A stretch of DNA of 64,000 nucleotides. Origin: Pseudomonas sp. JAI120. Its GTDB lineage: Bacteria > Pseudomonadota > Gammaproteobacteria > Pseudomonadales > Pseudomonadaceae. Each line of letters begins with the position of its first letter. The first letter of the stretch is position 1. The translations under genes and the position numbers were made by a program. Of this stretch, positions 7,018-16,365 are shown piece after piece. Where the stretch lies: NCBI RefSeq assembly GCF_014207255.1, contig NZ_JACHCZ010000009.1, forward strand, positions 62,001 through 126,000, given 5' to 3'. Below the pieces are notes generated by a model that was not told the DNA's origin, searched no databases, and was given only the letters and a program-made list of their open reading frames with translations.

Positions 7018-8466
7018 ATGCTGGACGTGCCCCTGTTGATCGGCGGCCAGTCGTGCCCCGCCCGTGACGGTCGAACCTTCGAACGTCGCAACCCGGTGAC
7101 CGGTGAAGTGGTCTCGCGGGTGGCCGCCGCGACCCTGGAAGATGCCGACGCCGCCGTAGCGGCCGCCCACGCCGCGTTCCCCGCGTGGGCTGCGCTGGCG
7201 CCCAACGAACGCCGCACCCGCTTGCTCAAGGCTGCCGAGCAATTGCAGGCGCGCAGCGCCGAATTCATTGCCGCCGCCGGCGAGACCGGCGCCATGGCCA
7301 ACTGGTATGGCTTCAACGTGCGCCTGGCGGCCAATATGCTGCGCGAAGCGGCGTCGATGACCACCCAGATCACTGGTGAAGTGATCCCCTCCGATGTTCC
7401 CGGCAGTTTCGCCATGGCCTTGCGGCAGCCGTGCGGCGTGGTACTGGGCATCGCGCCGTGGAATGCCCCGGTGATCCTCGCCACACGTGCCATCGCCATG
7501 CCGTTGGCCTGCGGTAATACCGTGGTGCTCAAGGCCTCGGAGCTGAGCCCGGCGGTGCACCGCCTGATTGGCCAGGTGTTGCAGGACGCCGGCCTGGGCG
7601 ATGGCGTGGTCAACGTCATCAGCAATGCCCCGGCGGATGCCGCTGCGATTGTCGAGCGGCTGATCGCCAACCCGGCCGTGCGCCGGGTCAACTTCACCGG
7701 CTCGACCCATGTGGGGCGGATTGTCGGCGAGCTCTCGGCGCGTCACCTCAAGCCGGCCTTGCTGGAACTGGGCGGCAAGGCGCCGTTGCTGGTGCTCGAC
7801 GACGCCGACCTCGACGCTGCGGTCGCGGCGGCGGCCTTTGGCGCCTATTTCAACCAGGGCCAGATTTGCATGTCCACCGAGCGCCTGATTGTCGATGCCA
7901 AGGTCGCCGATGCGTTCACCGCCAAGCTGGCGGCCAAGGTCGCGACCCTGCGCGCGGGCGATCCCATTGCAGCGGATTCGGTCCTGGGTTCCCTGGTGGA
8001 CGCCGGCGCCGGCACACGCATCAAGGCCCTGATCGACGATGCCCTCGCCAAGGGCGCGCGGCTGGTGGTAGGTGGCCAACTGGACGGCAGCATCCTGCAG
8101 CCGACCCTGATCGATGGCGTCACCGAACACATGCGCTTGTACCGCGAAGAGTCCTTCGGTCCGGTGGCGGTACTGCTGCGCGGTGACGGCGATGAGGCGT
8201 TACTGCGCCTGGCCAACGACTCCGAGTTCGGCCTTTCGGCGGCGATCTTCAGCCGTGACACCGGGCGTGCACTGGCCCTGGCCCAGCGTGTCGAGTCGGG
8301 CATTTGTCATATCAATGGCCCGACCGTGCATGACGAGGCGCAGATGCCGTTCGGCGGGGTCAAGTCCAGCGGCTACGGCAGCTTTGGCGGCAAGGCCTCG
8401 ATCGAGCACTTCACGCAATTGCGCTGGGTGACCTTGCAGAACGGGCCACGGCATTACCCGATCTGA
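7018..8466 (+). CDS. vdh: Vanillin dehydrogenase
   Basis: 482 aa, class 3-like aldehyde dehydrogenase that oxidises vanillin (also 4-hydroxy- and 3,4-dihydroxybenzaldehyde) to the benzoate with NAD+. Glu250 in ELGGK is the general base and Cys284 in QGQIC the nucleophile; SFGPVAVLLR, QMPFGGVKSSGYG and the ending GPRHYPI are typical of Vdh. It lies between ech and fcs, so it removes the aldehyde that Ech produces. The ATG is preceded by GAGG at 7 nt. Confidence 0.95.
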   Translation: MLDVPLLIGGQSCPARDGRTFERRNPVTGEVVSRVAAATLEDADAAVAAAHAAFPAWAALAPNERRTRLLKAAEQLQARSAEFIAAAGETGAMANWYGFNVRLAANMLREAASMTTQITGEVIPSDVPGSFAMALRQPCGVVLGIAPWNAPVILATRAIAMPLACGNTVVLKASELSPAVHRLIGQVLQDAGLGDGVVNVISNAPADAAAIVERLIANPAVRRVNFTGSTHVGRIVGELSARHLKPALLELGGKAPLLVLDDADLDAAVAAAAFGAYFNQGQICMSTERLIVDAKVADAFTAKLAAKVATLRAGDPIAADSVLGSLVDAGAGTRIKALIDDALAKGARLVVGGQLDGSILQPTLIDGVTEHMRLYREESFGPVAVLLRGDGDEALLRLANDSEFGLSAAIFSRDTGRALALAQRVESGICHINGPTVHDEAQMPFGGVKSSGYGSFGGKASIEHFTQLRWVTLQNGPRHYPI

Positions 8467-8527
8467 GCAGGCGTCGCGACATAACAATAACAAGGCGGCG
8501 TTGACCGCCTTGCTGGAGGACACCCTT

Positions 8528-10402
8528 GTGAGTTCCGAATTCAGACCGCAACCCCAGCCCGCACCGCGATACCGCGAGGTCTCCATCGGCCACGCACCGG
8601 TGGCGGTCACTGAAGAACACGGCGTGCTGCATATGCGCTCCCTGGAGCCCCTGGCCGAGTTGCCGACGCGCTTGCTTGATCGCCTTGTGCATTGGGCCCA
8701 GGTGCGGCCCGAGCAGACGTTTATCGCGGCACGCCAGGCCGGTGGTGATTGGCGCCGGGTCAGCTACCGCGAGATGCTCGACAGCGTGCGTGCGATTGCC
8801 CAGGGCCTGTTGAGTTATGGGCTCTCGGCGCACAAGCCGCTGGCCTTGCTGTCGGGCAACGACATCGAGCATTTGCAGGTCGCCCTCGGCGCGATGTACG
8901 CCGGTATTCCTTATTGCCCGGTATCGCCGGCGTATTCGTTGTTGTCCCAGGATTTCGCCAAGCTGCGGCATGTGTGCGACCTGCTGCAACCGGGGCTGGT
9001 GTTCGTCAGCGATGCGGCCGCTTACCAGCGCGCCATCGATGCTGTCTTGCCGGCCGAGACTCCGCTGATCAGCGTGCGCGGCCACGTGCCTGGGCGCACT
9101 CAGGTCAGCTTCGCCAGCCTGCTGCAAACGCCGGGCGGCGCCGAGGCCGACGCGGCATTCCAGGCCACCGGCCCCGACAGCATCGCCAAGTTTCTTTTCA
9201 CTTCGGGCTCGACCAAGTTGCCCAAGGCGGTGATCACCACCCAGCGCATGCTCTGCGCCAACCAGCAAATGCTGTTGCAGACATTTCCGGTGTTCGGTGA
9301 AGAACCGCCGGTACTGGTGGACTGGCTGCCGTGGAACCACACCTTCGGCGGTAGCCATAACGTCGGCATCGTGCTCTACAACGGCGGCACCTTTTACCTC
9401 GACGACGGCAAGCCCACGGTTCAAGGCTTTGCCGAGACCCTGCGCAACCTCAAGGAGGTTTCGCCCACGGCCTATTTGACGGTGCCCAAGGGCTGGGAAG
9501 AATTGGTCAACGCCCTGGAACAGGACGCCGAGTTGCGCGAACGGTTTTTTGCGCGCATGAAACTGTTCTTCTTCGCCGCCGCCGGCCTGTCGCAAAGTGT
9601 CTGGGATCGCCTCGACAGCGTGGCCGAACAGCACTGCGGTGAACGTATCCGCATGATGGCCGGGCTGGGCATGACCGAAGCCGCGCCGTCCTGCACCTTC
9701 ACCACCGGGCCGTTGTCCATGGCCGGCTATATCGGATTGCCTGCGCCGGGCTGCGAGGTGCGCCTGGTGCCGTTGGACGGCAAGTTTGAAGGGCGCTTTC
9801 GCGGGCCGCACATCATGCCGGGGTACTGGCGGGCGCCCGAGCAAACCGCCGAGGTGTTCGACGAACAGGGTTTCTACTGTTCCGGTGACGCGATCAAGCT
9901 CGCCGACCCGCACCAGCCGCAATTGGGGCTGATGTTCGACGGGCGGATTGCCGAGGATTTCAAGTTGTCTTCCGGGGTGTTCGTCAGTGTCGGCCCGTTA
10001 CGCAATCGCGCCGTGCTCGACGGCGCGCCCTATGTGCAGGACCTGGTGATTGCCGCGCCGGACCGCGAATGCCTGGGAGCACTGGTGTTCCCCCGGCTCT
10101 ACGAGTGCCGGCGGCTGGCCGGCTTGAGCGCCGACGCCAGCGACGCCGAGGTGTTGGCCAGCGCGCCGGTACGCCAGTGGTTCGGCGACTGGTTGCAGCG
10201 CCTCAACCGCGAGGCCACCGGCAATGCCAGTCGCCTGGAATGGATTGCCCTGCTCGACGAGCCGGCGTCCATCGACCGTGGGGAAATCACCGACAAAGGC
10301 TCGATCAACCAGCGTGCCGTGCTGCAATGGCGCGCGGCCAAGGTCGAGGCGTTGTATCGCGGTGAAGAGGCCACGATCCTGCGCGCCGGGCCCAAGCCTT
10401 GA
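8528..10402 (+). CDS. fcs: Feruloyl-CoA synthetase (hydroxycinnamate-CoA ligase)
   Basis: 624 aa, ANL-superfamily acyl-CoA ligase; Pseudomonas Fcs proteins are ~627 aa. The AMP-binding P-loop is FTSGSTKLPKAV, the adenylate motif region GLGMTEAAPS, and CSGDAIKL the hinge-proximal motif. It activates ferulate, p-coumarate and caffeate with ATP and CoA, supplying Ech. The start is GTG at 8528, with GGAGGA at 8515-8520 spaced 7 nt; an upstream in-frame TTG (8501) has no site. AACAATAACAA just upstream (8483-8493) is another A-rich motif. The end overlaps aat by 4 nt. Confidence 0.95.
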   Translation: MSSEFRPQPQPAPRYREVSIGHAPVAVTEEHGVLHMRSLEPLAELPTRLLDRLVHWAQVRPEQTFIAARQAGGDWRRVSYREMLDSVRAIAQGLLSYGLSAHKPLALLSGNDIEHLQVALGAMYAGIPYCPVSPAYSLLSQDFAKLRHVCDLLQPGLVFVSDAAAYQRAIDAVLPAETPLISVRGHVPGRTQVSFASLLQTPGGAEADAAFQATGPDSIAKFLFTSGSTKLPKAVITTQRMLCANQQMLLQTFPVFGEEPPVLVDWLPWNHTFGGSHNVGIVLYNGGTFYLDDGKPTVQGFAETLRNLKEVSPTAYLTVPKGWEELVNALEQDAELRERFFARMKLFFFAAAGLSQSVWDRLDSVAEQHCGERIRMMAGLGMTEAAPSCTFTTGPLSMAGYIGLPAPGCEVRLVPLDGKFEGRFRGPHIMPGYWRAPEQTAEVFDEQGFYCSGDAIKLADPHQPQLGLMFDGRIAEDFKLSSGVFVSVGPLRNRAVLDGAPYVQDLVIAAPDRECLGALVFPRLYECRRLAGLSADASDAEVLASAPVRQWFGDWLQRLNREATGNASRLEWIALLDEPASIDRGEITDKGSINQRAVLQWRAAKVEALYRGEEATILRAGPKP

Positions 10403-11640
10403 GCAGCGCCGGGCAGTACTCGGCGTTTGCCGATGCGGCGATTTTCGAGGCGGTGCGCACGCCTTGGGTCGACCTCGGGGGCGCACTGTCCCAGGTGTCG
10501 CCCATCGACCTGGGCATCAAGGTCGGCCGGGAAGTATTGGCCCGTGCCGGCATCGACCCCCAGGCGGTGGACAGCGTATTGGCCGGTTCCATGGCCCAGG
10601 CCAGCTTCGATGCCTACTTGCTGCCACGGCATATCGGCTTGTACAGCGGGGTGGCGCAAGCGGTCCCGGCACTGGGGGTGCAGCGCATCTGCGCCACCGG
10701 TTTCGAGCTGCTGCGCCAGGCCGCTGAACAGTTACGCGACGAGGTGCAACTGGCCCTGTGCGTGGCCAGCGAGTCCATGTCGCGCAACCCGATTGCGGCC
10801 TACACCCATCGGGATGGGTTTCGCCTCGGCGGCGAGGTGCAATTCAAGGATTTTCTCTGGGAGGCCCTGTACGACCCGGCCCCTGGTCTGGACATGATTG
10901 CTACCGCCGACAACCTGGCGCGCCGTTATGGCCTGAGCCGCAAGGCCGTGGACCGCTACGCCTGCGACAGCCATCAGCGTGCCTTGCAGGCGCAACGTGA
11001 CGGCGCGTGGGCGGAAGAAATCGTCACGGTCGATAACCAGGTGTTCGAGCTTGAGGGGTATCAGCCCAGGGGCATCAGCCTGGCGCGTCGGGCGAGTGCC
11101 GTCAGCGCCGACAGCCACCCACGTCCCACCGACCTTGAAGCCTTGACGCGCTTGCGCGCCGTGCATCCAGGTGGCGTGCAAACCGCCGGCAACAGTTGCG
11201 CGGTGGTCGATGGTGCGGCGGCGGCTTTGGTGGGGCGTGCCTCGGCCTGCACGCGGCCGGCCCTGGCGCGGCTGCTGGCCAGCGCGGTGGTCGGTGTGGC
11301 CCCCGAGTTCATGGGCATCGGCCCGGCACCGGCGATCCGCCTGCTGCTGCAACGCAGCGGGTTGAATCTGGATGACATCGGCCGCTTCGAGATCAACGAA
11401 GCCCAGGCCGCCCAGGTACTGGCGGTGGCCCATGAACTGGAGCTGGACAGCACCCGCCTCAACGTCCAGGGCGGCTCGCTTGCCCTGGGGCATCCCCTGG
11501 CCGCCACCGGCCTGCGGCTGGTGATGACCCTGGCCCGACAACTGCGCCAGCACAACCTGCGCTACGGGATTGCCGCAGCGTGTGTGGGCGGCGGGCAGGG
11601 CATGGCGTTGCTGATCGAGAACCCTGTCTACCGCGCTTGA
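10399..11640 (+). CDS. aat: Acetyl-CoA acetyltransferase / beta-ketothiolase
   Basis: 413 aa thiolase. The acylated Cys is Cys98 (RICATGFEL), followed by LALGHPLAATG and CVGGGQG with the second His and Cys. The usual NEAFA box reads NEAQAA. It corresponds to the aat gene linked to ferulate genes in Pseudomonas HR199 and KT2440, where it is proposed to serve a CoA-dependent beta-oxidation side route; the Ech route does not need it. The start is TTG within TTGA overlapping the fcs stop, indicating translational coupling. Confidence 0.87.
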   Translation: MSSAGQYSAFADAAIFEAVRTPWVDLGGALSQVSPIDLGIKVGREVLARAGIDPQAVDSVLAGSMAQASFDAYLLPRHIGLYSGVAQAVPALGVQRICATGFELLRQAAEQLRDEVQLALCVASESMSRNPIAAYTHRDGFRLGGEVQFKDFLWEALYDPAPGLDMIATADNLARRYGLSRKAVDRYACDSHQRALQAQRDGAWAEEIVTVDNQVFELEGYQPRGISLARRASAVSADSHPRPTDLEALTRLRAVHPGGVQTAGNSCAVVDGAAAALVGRASACTRPALARLLASAVVGVAPEFMGIGPAPAIRLLLQRSGLNLDDIGRFEINEAQAAQVLAVAHELELDSTRLNVQGGSLALGHPLAATGLRLVMTLARQLRQHNLRYGIAAACVGGGQGMALLIENPVYRA

Positions 11641-11668
11641 AGGTTTTTTTAGTCGATGAGGTGTTCCG

Positions 11669-13411
11669 ATGTGGAGCTATGAGGCGCCCCTGGGCGATAT
11701 GCAATTTGTCCTGGAACACTGGTTGCAGGCGCCCGACACCTGGCAGCGCCACCCGGCGTTCGCGGCCCTGGACCTGCCGCTGGCGGTACAGGTGCTGGAG
11801 GAGGCGGCACGCTTCAGTCAGGGCGTATTGGCGCCGTTGAATAGCAGCGGTGATCGCCAGGGCTGCCGCTGGCAGGCGGGCCGGGTCAGCACCCCGGACG
11901 GCTTTGCCGAGGCCTATCGCGCCTATGTCGACGGCGGTTGGCCGGCGCTGGCGTGTGCCGAGGAGCAGGGCGGGCAGGGCTTGCCGCAACTGCTCGATGC
12001 GGCGCTGCAAGAGATGCTCTACGCCAGCAACCACGCCTGGGCCATGTACACCGGGATCGCCCACGGCGCCTACCTGTGCCTTAAGACCCACGCCGCTCCG
12101 TGGTTGCAGGCGCGCTACCTGCCCGACATTGTCAGTGGCCAGGTCTTGCCCACCATGTGCCTCACCGAGTCGCAGGCCGGCAGCGATGTCGGCTTACTGC
12201 GCTGTCGCGCGCAGCCCCAGGCGGATGGCAGTTATCGCCTCAGCGGCAGCAAGCTGTTTATCTCCGGCGGTGAGCACGACCTCACGGCCAATATCCTGCA
12301 CCTGGTGCTGGCGCGCCTGCCCGATGCGCCGCCGGGCAGCCGTGGCATTTCACTGTTCCTGGTGCCCAAGCACCTGGACGATGGTCAGGCCAATGGCGTG
12401 CACTGCGACGGCATCGAACACAAGATGGGCATCAAGGGCAGCGCCACCTGTTCCCTGGTGTTCGACGCCGCCCAGGGCTGGCTGATCGGCGACGCCAATC
12501 GCGGCCTGGCGGCGATGTTCGTGATGATGAATTCCGCGCGCCTGCATGTGGGCCTGCAAGGCCTGGGGCATGTCGAGGCGGCTTGGCAGAACGCCCGCCA
12601 GTACGCCGCCGAGCGCTTGCAGATGCGCGCACCGTCAAGGCCGGAAGAGGTGGTGGCCCAGGCGGCTGACCCGATCCGTTATCACCCGGCCATGCGCCGC
12701 GTGTTGCTGGAACTGCGCACCACCAGCGAGGGCATGCGTGCCATCGGCTATTGGGCGGCGCACCTGCTTGATCAGGCCGAACATGACCAGGACTCGTCGG
12801 CCGCCCAGTTGGCGCCGTTGCTGACGCCCATCATCAAGGCGTTTTTCACCGAACAGGGCTTTCGCCAGGCCAGCCATGCGCTGCAGGTGTTCGGCGGTTA
12901 CGGCTACGTCACCGAGTTCGCCATCGAGCAAACCCTGCGCGACAGCCGCATCGCGATGATCTACGAGGGCAGTAACGAGATCCAGGCCAATGACCTGTTG
13001 CTGCGCAAGGTGCTGGGGGATGAGGGCCGAGCCTTTGGCCTGCTGCTGGCCGAGTTACGCGCCGAGGCCGCGCAGGGCAGACAGTATGTCGAATGCGCAG
13101 GCTTCTCCGGTGCGTTGGGCAGCCTGTGCGACGCGTTGGCCAGTGTGGTGAACGCCATACGTGAACGCGCGCACGAGGACAGTGAATACCCCTATCGGGC
13201 AGCGCCGGATTTCCTCCAGCTCTGTGGCGTGGCGTTGCTGGCCTTTGCCTGGGCGCGGGCCGCGCGCGTCTCCAGGGCACTGCCCGACGATCACCCCTTG
13301 CGTGCCGCCAAGCTGCAAAGCGCCGGGTTCTTTTTCGATTACCTGCCGTCGCGGCTGGCGCAGCACCTGGGCGCCATAGATGGGGCACGGGCAGCGCTGG
13401 CGTTCATCTGA
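11669..13411 (+). CDS. acd: Acyl-CoA dehydrogenase of the ferulate operon
   Basis: 580 aa, the long FadE-like acyl-CoA dehydrogenase type with a C-terminal extension. MCLTESQAGSDVG and FISGGEHDLT are FAD/substrate-binding blocks, and IYEGSNEIQ carries the likely catalytic Glu. It is the last gene of the operon, as in KT2440. It may oxidise a saturated arylpropanoyl-CoA (for example dihydroferuloyl-CoA) to the cinnamoyl-CoA that Ech uses; this is inference from position and family. The ATG follows AGGTGT-like sequence, 28 nt after aat. Confidence 0.87.
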   Translation: MWSYEAPLGDMQFVLEHWLQAPDTWQRHPAFAALDLPLAVQVLEEAARFSQGVLAPLNSSGDRQGCRWQAGRVSTPDGFAEAYRAYVDGGWPALACAEEQGGQGLPQLLDAALQEMLYASNHAWAMYTGIAHGAYLCLKTHAAPWLQARYLPDIVSGQVLPTMCLTESQAGSDVGLLRCRAQPQADGSYRLSGSKLFISGGEHDLTANILHLVLARLPDAPPGSRGISLFLVPKHLDDGQANGVHCDGIEHKMGIKGSATCSLVFDAAQGWLIGDANRGLAAMFVMMNSARLHVGLQGLGHVEAAWQNARQYAAERLQMRAPSRPEEVVAQAADPIRYHPAMRRVLLELRTTSEGMRAIGYWAAHLLDQAEHDQDSSAAQLAPLLTPIIKAFFTEQGFRQASHALQVFGGYGYVTEFAIEQTLRDSRIAMIYEGSNEIQANDLLLRKVLGDEGRAFGLLLAELRAEAAQGRQYVECAGFSGALGSLCDALASVVNAIRERAHEDSEYPYRAAPDFLQLCGVALLAFAWARAARVSRALPDDHPLRAAKLQSAGFFFDYLPSRLAQHLGAIDGARAALAFI

Positions 13412-13466
13412 CGCGGCCAGGTGCTTGCGATACTATGGCGGCTCACGTTTTCTGGAAGTCGCCTGG

Positions 13467-14180
13467 ATGAGTAAACCCGGTCAATTGGTGCTGGTTGCAC
13501 TGCGCAAGATGATTGCCAGCGGGGAGTTGGCGGCGGGCGAGCGGCTGATGGAGATTCCCACGGCGCAGCTGTTCGGCGTGTCGCGCATGCCCGTGCGCAT
13601 GGCCTTTCGCACCCTCGAACAGGAAGGACTGCTGGTGCCGTTTGGCGGGCGCGGTTATCAGGTGCGTTCGGTCAGCCCCAGCGACATTGCCGGCGCCGTC
13701 GAAGTGCGCGGCGTGCTTGAGGGCCTGGCAGCGCGTCAGACCGCCGAGCTGGGTTTATCCGATACGGCACGTGCGGCGCTGGAGCGCTGCCTGGTGGAAG
13801 GCGATCAACTGTTCGAAAAGGGCTACGTGACCGAGGATGACCTTGAGGTCTATCACGACCTGAACATGCGCTTTCACCAGGTCATCGTCGAAGGCAGCCA
13901 CAACCCGGCAATCGCCGACGCCCTGGCCCGCAATGATCACTTGCCGTTCGCCTCGGTGACCGCGCTGGCGGTGGATCGCGAGGACATGGCCCGCGAGTAC
14001 CGACGCTTCAACTATGCCCACATGCAGCATCACTCGGTCTTCGACGCCCTGGTCAATCGCCAGGGCGCGCGGGCCGAAGCCATCATGCGTGAGCACGCCA
14101 ATGCGACCTTGCGCTATGCCGAGATCTTCAGCTCGGCCACCGCCGCCGCGCGCATGAAGGTGATTTTGCCCGCGTCGTGA
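13467..14180 (+). CDS. vanR: GntR-family vanillate regulator
   Basis: 237 aa. The N-terminal winged helix (LVLVALRKMIASGELAAGERLMEIPTAQLFGVSRMPVRMAFRTLEQEGLL) is GntR type; the C-terminal all-helical domain is FCD/VADR type with the metal-binding Asp/His pattern (DLNMRFHQVIVEGSHN). It sits convergent to vanBA, 6 bp from vanB. VanR represses vanAB and releases with vanillate. Two sites resembling the VanR operator lie upstream of vanA. The ATG at 13467 has GGAAG at 8 nt; the frame is open further upstream but inside acd. Confidence 0.88.
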   Translation: MSKPGQLVLVALRKMIASGELAAGERLMEIPTAQLFGVSRMPVRMAFRTLEQEGLLVPFGGRGYQVRSVSPSDIAGAVEVRGVLEGLAARQTAELGLSDTARAALERCLVEGDQLFEKGYVTEDDLEVYHDLNMRFHQVIVEGSHNPAIADALARNDHLPFASVTALAVDREDMAREYRRFNYAHMQHHSVFDALVNRQGARAEAIMREHANATLRYAEIFSSATAAARMKVILPAS

Positions 14181-14186
14181 ACCCTG

Positions 14187-15137
14187 TCAGATATCGAGCA
14201 CCAGCAGCGGGGTCTTCGAGCGTGAACAGCAGGGCGTGAACTGATCATTCAGCGCCTGTTCCTGCTCGGTGAGGAACAGGTCGCGGTGCTCCGGTATGCC
14301 CTCCAGCACACGGGTCAGGCAGGTGCCGCAAATCCCCTGTTCGCAGGACACGGCAATCTCGATGCCATGGCTTTCCAGGACCTGGACCACGGTCTTGTCG
14401 GCGGGGATTTCGAAGACCTGGCCGCTGCTGCCGAGCTTCACCGAAAAGCCGCCGTCGAGGCTGCTGTCCACCGGTGCCGCGCTGAAGTATTCGCGGTGCA
14501 GGCAGTCTTCCTGCCAGCCCTGTGCGCGTGCGCTGTCGAGCACATGCTGCATGAACCCTCCAGGGCCGCAGACATACAGGTGCACGTCGTCTGCGGGCGC
14601 CGCCAGCACCTGGGCAGCATTCAAGGCCGTGTGCGGCTGCTCATCGAAATGCAGGAACACCCGCTCGGCAAACGGCGACGCGTTGAGCCGCTGCACAAAC
14701 GCCGCACGCTCGCTGGCACGGGCGCAGTAATGCAGTTCGAAGTCGGCCCCTGCGTGGGCCAGGCGTTCGGCCATGCACAGGATCGGGGTGATGCCGATGC
14801 CACCGGCAAACAGCAGGCTGCGGCGCGCGTCGTGGGCCAGGGGAAACAGGTTGCGCGGTTCGCTGATCGTCAGGCGCGTGCCCTCGTGAACCTGCTCGTG
14901 CAAGCTGCGCGAGCCACCCCGGGAGGCCGGGTCCTTGAGCACGCCGATCAGGTAGCGATGACGTTCTTCGGGGTGATTGCACAGGGAGTATTGCCGGATC
15001 ACCCCATCGGGCAAGTGCACGTCAATGTGCGCACCGGCACTGAAGGCCGGCAGCGGCTGGCCATCGACACTGGCCAGTTCATAGCTGCAAATATCCTGGG
15101 CTTCGTTGTTACGGGATACCACCACCACATCGATCAT
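14187..15137 (-). CDS. vanB: Vanillate O-demethylase, reductase subunit
   Basis: 316 aa, class IA phthalate-dioxygenase-type reductase: an FMN/NAD-binding module (RQYSLCNHPEERHRY; GGIGITPILCMAERL) followed by a C-terminal plant-type [2Fe-2S] domain with CEQGICGTC and the distal Cys in FTPCCSR. It passes NADH electrons to VanA. The ATG at 15137 has GAGGA 6 nt upstream; an earlier in-frame start 15 nt upstream lacks one. It follows vanA by 29 nt, so the two form an operon. Confidence 0.95.
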   Translation of the reverse strand: MIDVVVVSRNNEAQDICSYELASVDGQPLPAFSAGAHIDVHLPDGVIRQYSLCNHPEERHRYLIGVLKDPASRGGSRSLHEQVHEGTRLTISEPRNLFPLAHDARRSLLFAGGIGITPILCMAERLAHAGADFELHYCARASERAAFVQRLNASPFAERVFLHFDEQPHTALNAAQVLAAPADDVHLYVCGPGGFMQHVLDSARAQGWQEDCLHREYFSAAPVDSSLDGGFSVKLGSSGQVFEIPADKTVVQVLESHGIEIAVSCEQGICGTCLTRVLEGIPEHRDLFLTEQEQALNDQFTPCCSRSKTPLLVLDI

Positions 15138-15166
15138 GTTCAGTCCTCGCAAAGTTGTCGCGCTGT

Positions 15167-16228
15167 TCAGGCGGTGGTGGTGGCGATCAGTTGCGATTCG
15201 GCGGCGCGTTCCCTGGCAATCAGTCGCTCCAGGATCTTGCGCGACTGCACGCCGCCCGCGTCGATATTCAACTTGAGCAGGTTGCGCTGCGGGTGGGCCA
15301 GCAGGTTCTGTTGCTGGCGTTCGAGCATCTCCAGGTCTTCGCTGAAAATCTTGCCTTGGCCCTCGCGAATGCTCGCGGTGAGCGCCTCATCGTGGGGGTT
15401 GAAGTTGCGCGCCATGCCCCAGAAGTACCAGATCGAGGTCTCGGTTTGCGGGGTGATGAAGTCGACCACGATGCTTGAGGCCTTGTGTTCGGGGGCGGCG
15501 TTATAGCCACCTTTGCCGGCGTGGGCCACGCCGACTTCGATCAATACATGGCTGGGCGGGGTGAAGCGGCAGATCTGCCAGCGGTCCACCGGCACGTCAT
15601 CGGCGAGGTTATTGCCGCGCAGGGCCATGCGCCAGAACGGCGGGGCCATGATGTTTTCCATGTGCCGGGCAGTGACGACTTCATCGCCGTCCACCGTGGT
15701 CACGGGCGGCGCTTCGTCGATTTCCTTCTGGCCGATACTGGAGGCGTGCACGTAGGTTTCGTGGGTCAGGTCCATCAGGTTGTCGATCATCAGGCGGTAG
15801 TCGCACTGGATATCAAACAGCCCGCCACCATAGGCCCACTGGTCACTCTCAGCCCATTCCAGATGGTGGATCAGCGCCGGGTCGGCCTGGGCCTGATCGC
15901 CGGGCCACACCCAGATGAAGCCGTAGCGTTCAACCGCGGCAAAGGTCTTGTTGCACGGAAAGCCACGCACCCGCTGGCCGGGCATTTCCACGGTCTTGCC
16001 ATCGCCGCCCATGACCAGGCCGTGGTAGCCGCAGACCAGGTTGCCGTTCTCGACATAACCCAGCGAGAGTGGCGCACCGCGATGGGGGCAGAAGTCCTCG
16101 ACCGCCACCACGGCGCCTTCCTGGCCACGATAAAACACCATCTTCTCGCCGCAGATCTGTCGACCCAGGGGCTTGTGCGCGATTTCATCGGGGGTGCAGG
16201 CGACATACCACGTGTTCTTTGGGTACAT
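15167..16228 (-). CDS. vanA: Vanillate O-demethylase, oxygenase subunit
   Basis: 353 aa Rieske non-heme iron oxygenase. The Rieske cluster ligands are Cys47-His49 (CPH) and Cys66-His69 (CGYH). The mononuclear iron site is in DNLMDLTHETYVH. With VanB it converts vanillate to protocatechuate plus formaldehyde, taking the product of Ech/Vdh to ring cleavage. It is the first gene of vanAB, behind a promoter whose -10 region overlaps a palindromic VanR-type operator. Confidence 0.96.
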   Translation of the reverse strand: MYPKNTWYVACTPDEIAHKPLGRQICGEKMVFYRGQEGAVVAVEDFCPHRGAPLSLGYVENGNLVCGYHGLVMGGDGKTVEMPGQRVRGFPCNKTFAAVERYGFIWVWPGDQAQADPALIHHLEWAESDQWAYGGGLFDIQCDYRLMIDNLMDLTHETYVHASSIGQKEIDEAPPVTTVDGDEVVTARHMENIMAPPFWRMALRGNNLADDVPVDRWQICRFTPPSHVLIEVGVAHAGKGGYNAAPEHKASSIVVDFITPQTETSIWYFWGMARNFNPHDEALTASIREGQGKIFSEDLEMLERQQQNLLAHPQRNLLKLNIDAGGVQSRKILERLIARERAAESQLIATTTA

Positions 16229-16257
16229 GATGACTCTCCAGGCGGCGGATTGTTTTT

Positions 16258-16299
16258 ATTTAATGGATCCATTAAATGGCTGGCCTGATGGAGAGTCAA
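16258..16299 (-). promoter_or_regulatory. vanAB promoter with primary VanR operator
   Basis: On the minus strand TTGACT (16294-16299) is 17 bp from TTTAAT (16271-16276). A perfect 20-bp palindrome, ATTTAATGGATCCATTAAAT (16258-16277), covers the -10 and start region. Its core TGGATCCA matches the known VanR operator ATTGGATCCAAT. A-rich AAATAAAAACA (minus, 16251-16261) follows in the leader. Confidence 0.75.
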
Positions 16300-16345
16300 T
16301 CTGTTGTGGTTGCTTTATTGGGCGATTATCGGACACTTACATATC

Positions 16346-16357
16346 AATGGATCCACT
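16346..16357. promoter_or_regulatory. Second VanR-type operator
   Basis: AATGGATCCACT shares the TGGATCCA core with the site at 16258-16277. The centres are 84 bp apart, about 8 helical turns, compatible with looping. It lies between the upstream aldehyde dehydrogenase stop and the vanA promoter. Confidence 0.55.
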
Positions 16358-16365
16358 GGTTGGAT

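Noticed and set aside
6066..7697. A 543-codon minus-strand frame opposite ech and vdh
   Set aside because: The opposite strand encodes Ech with exact catalytic residues and Vdh; the antisense product has no recognisable features.
8411..9922. A 503-codon minus-strand frame opposite fcs
   Set aside because: Shadow of fcs; no signal, motif or ribosome site.
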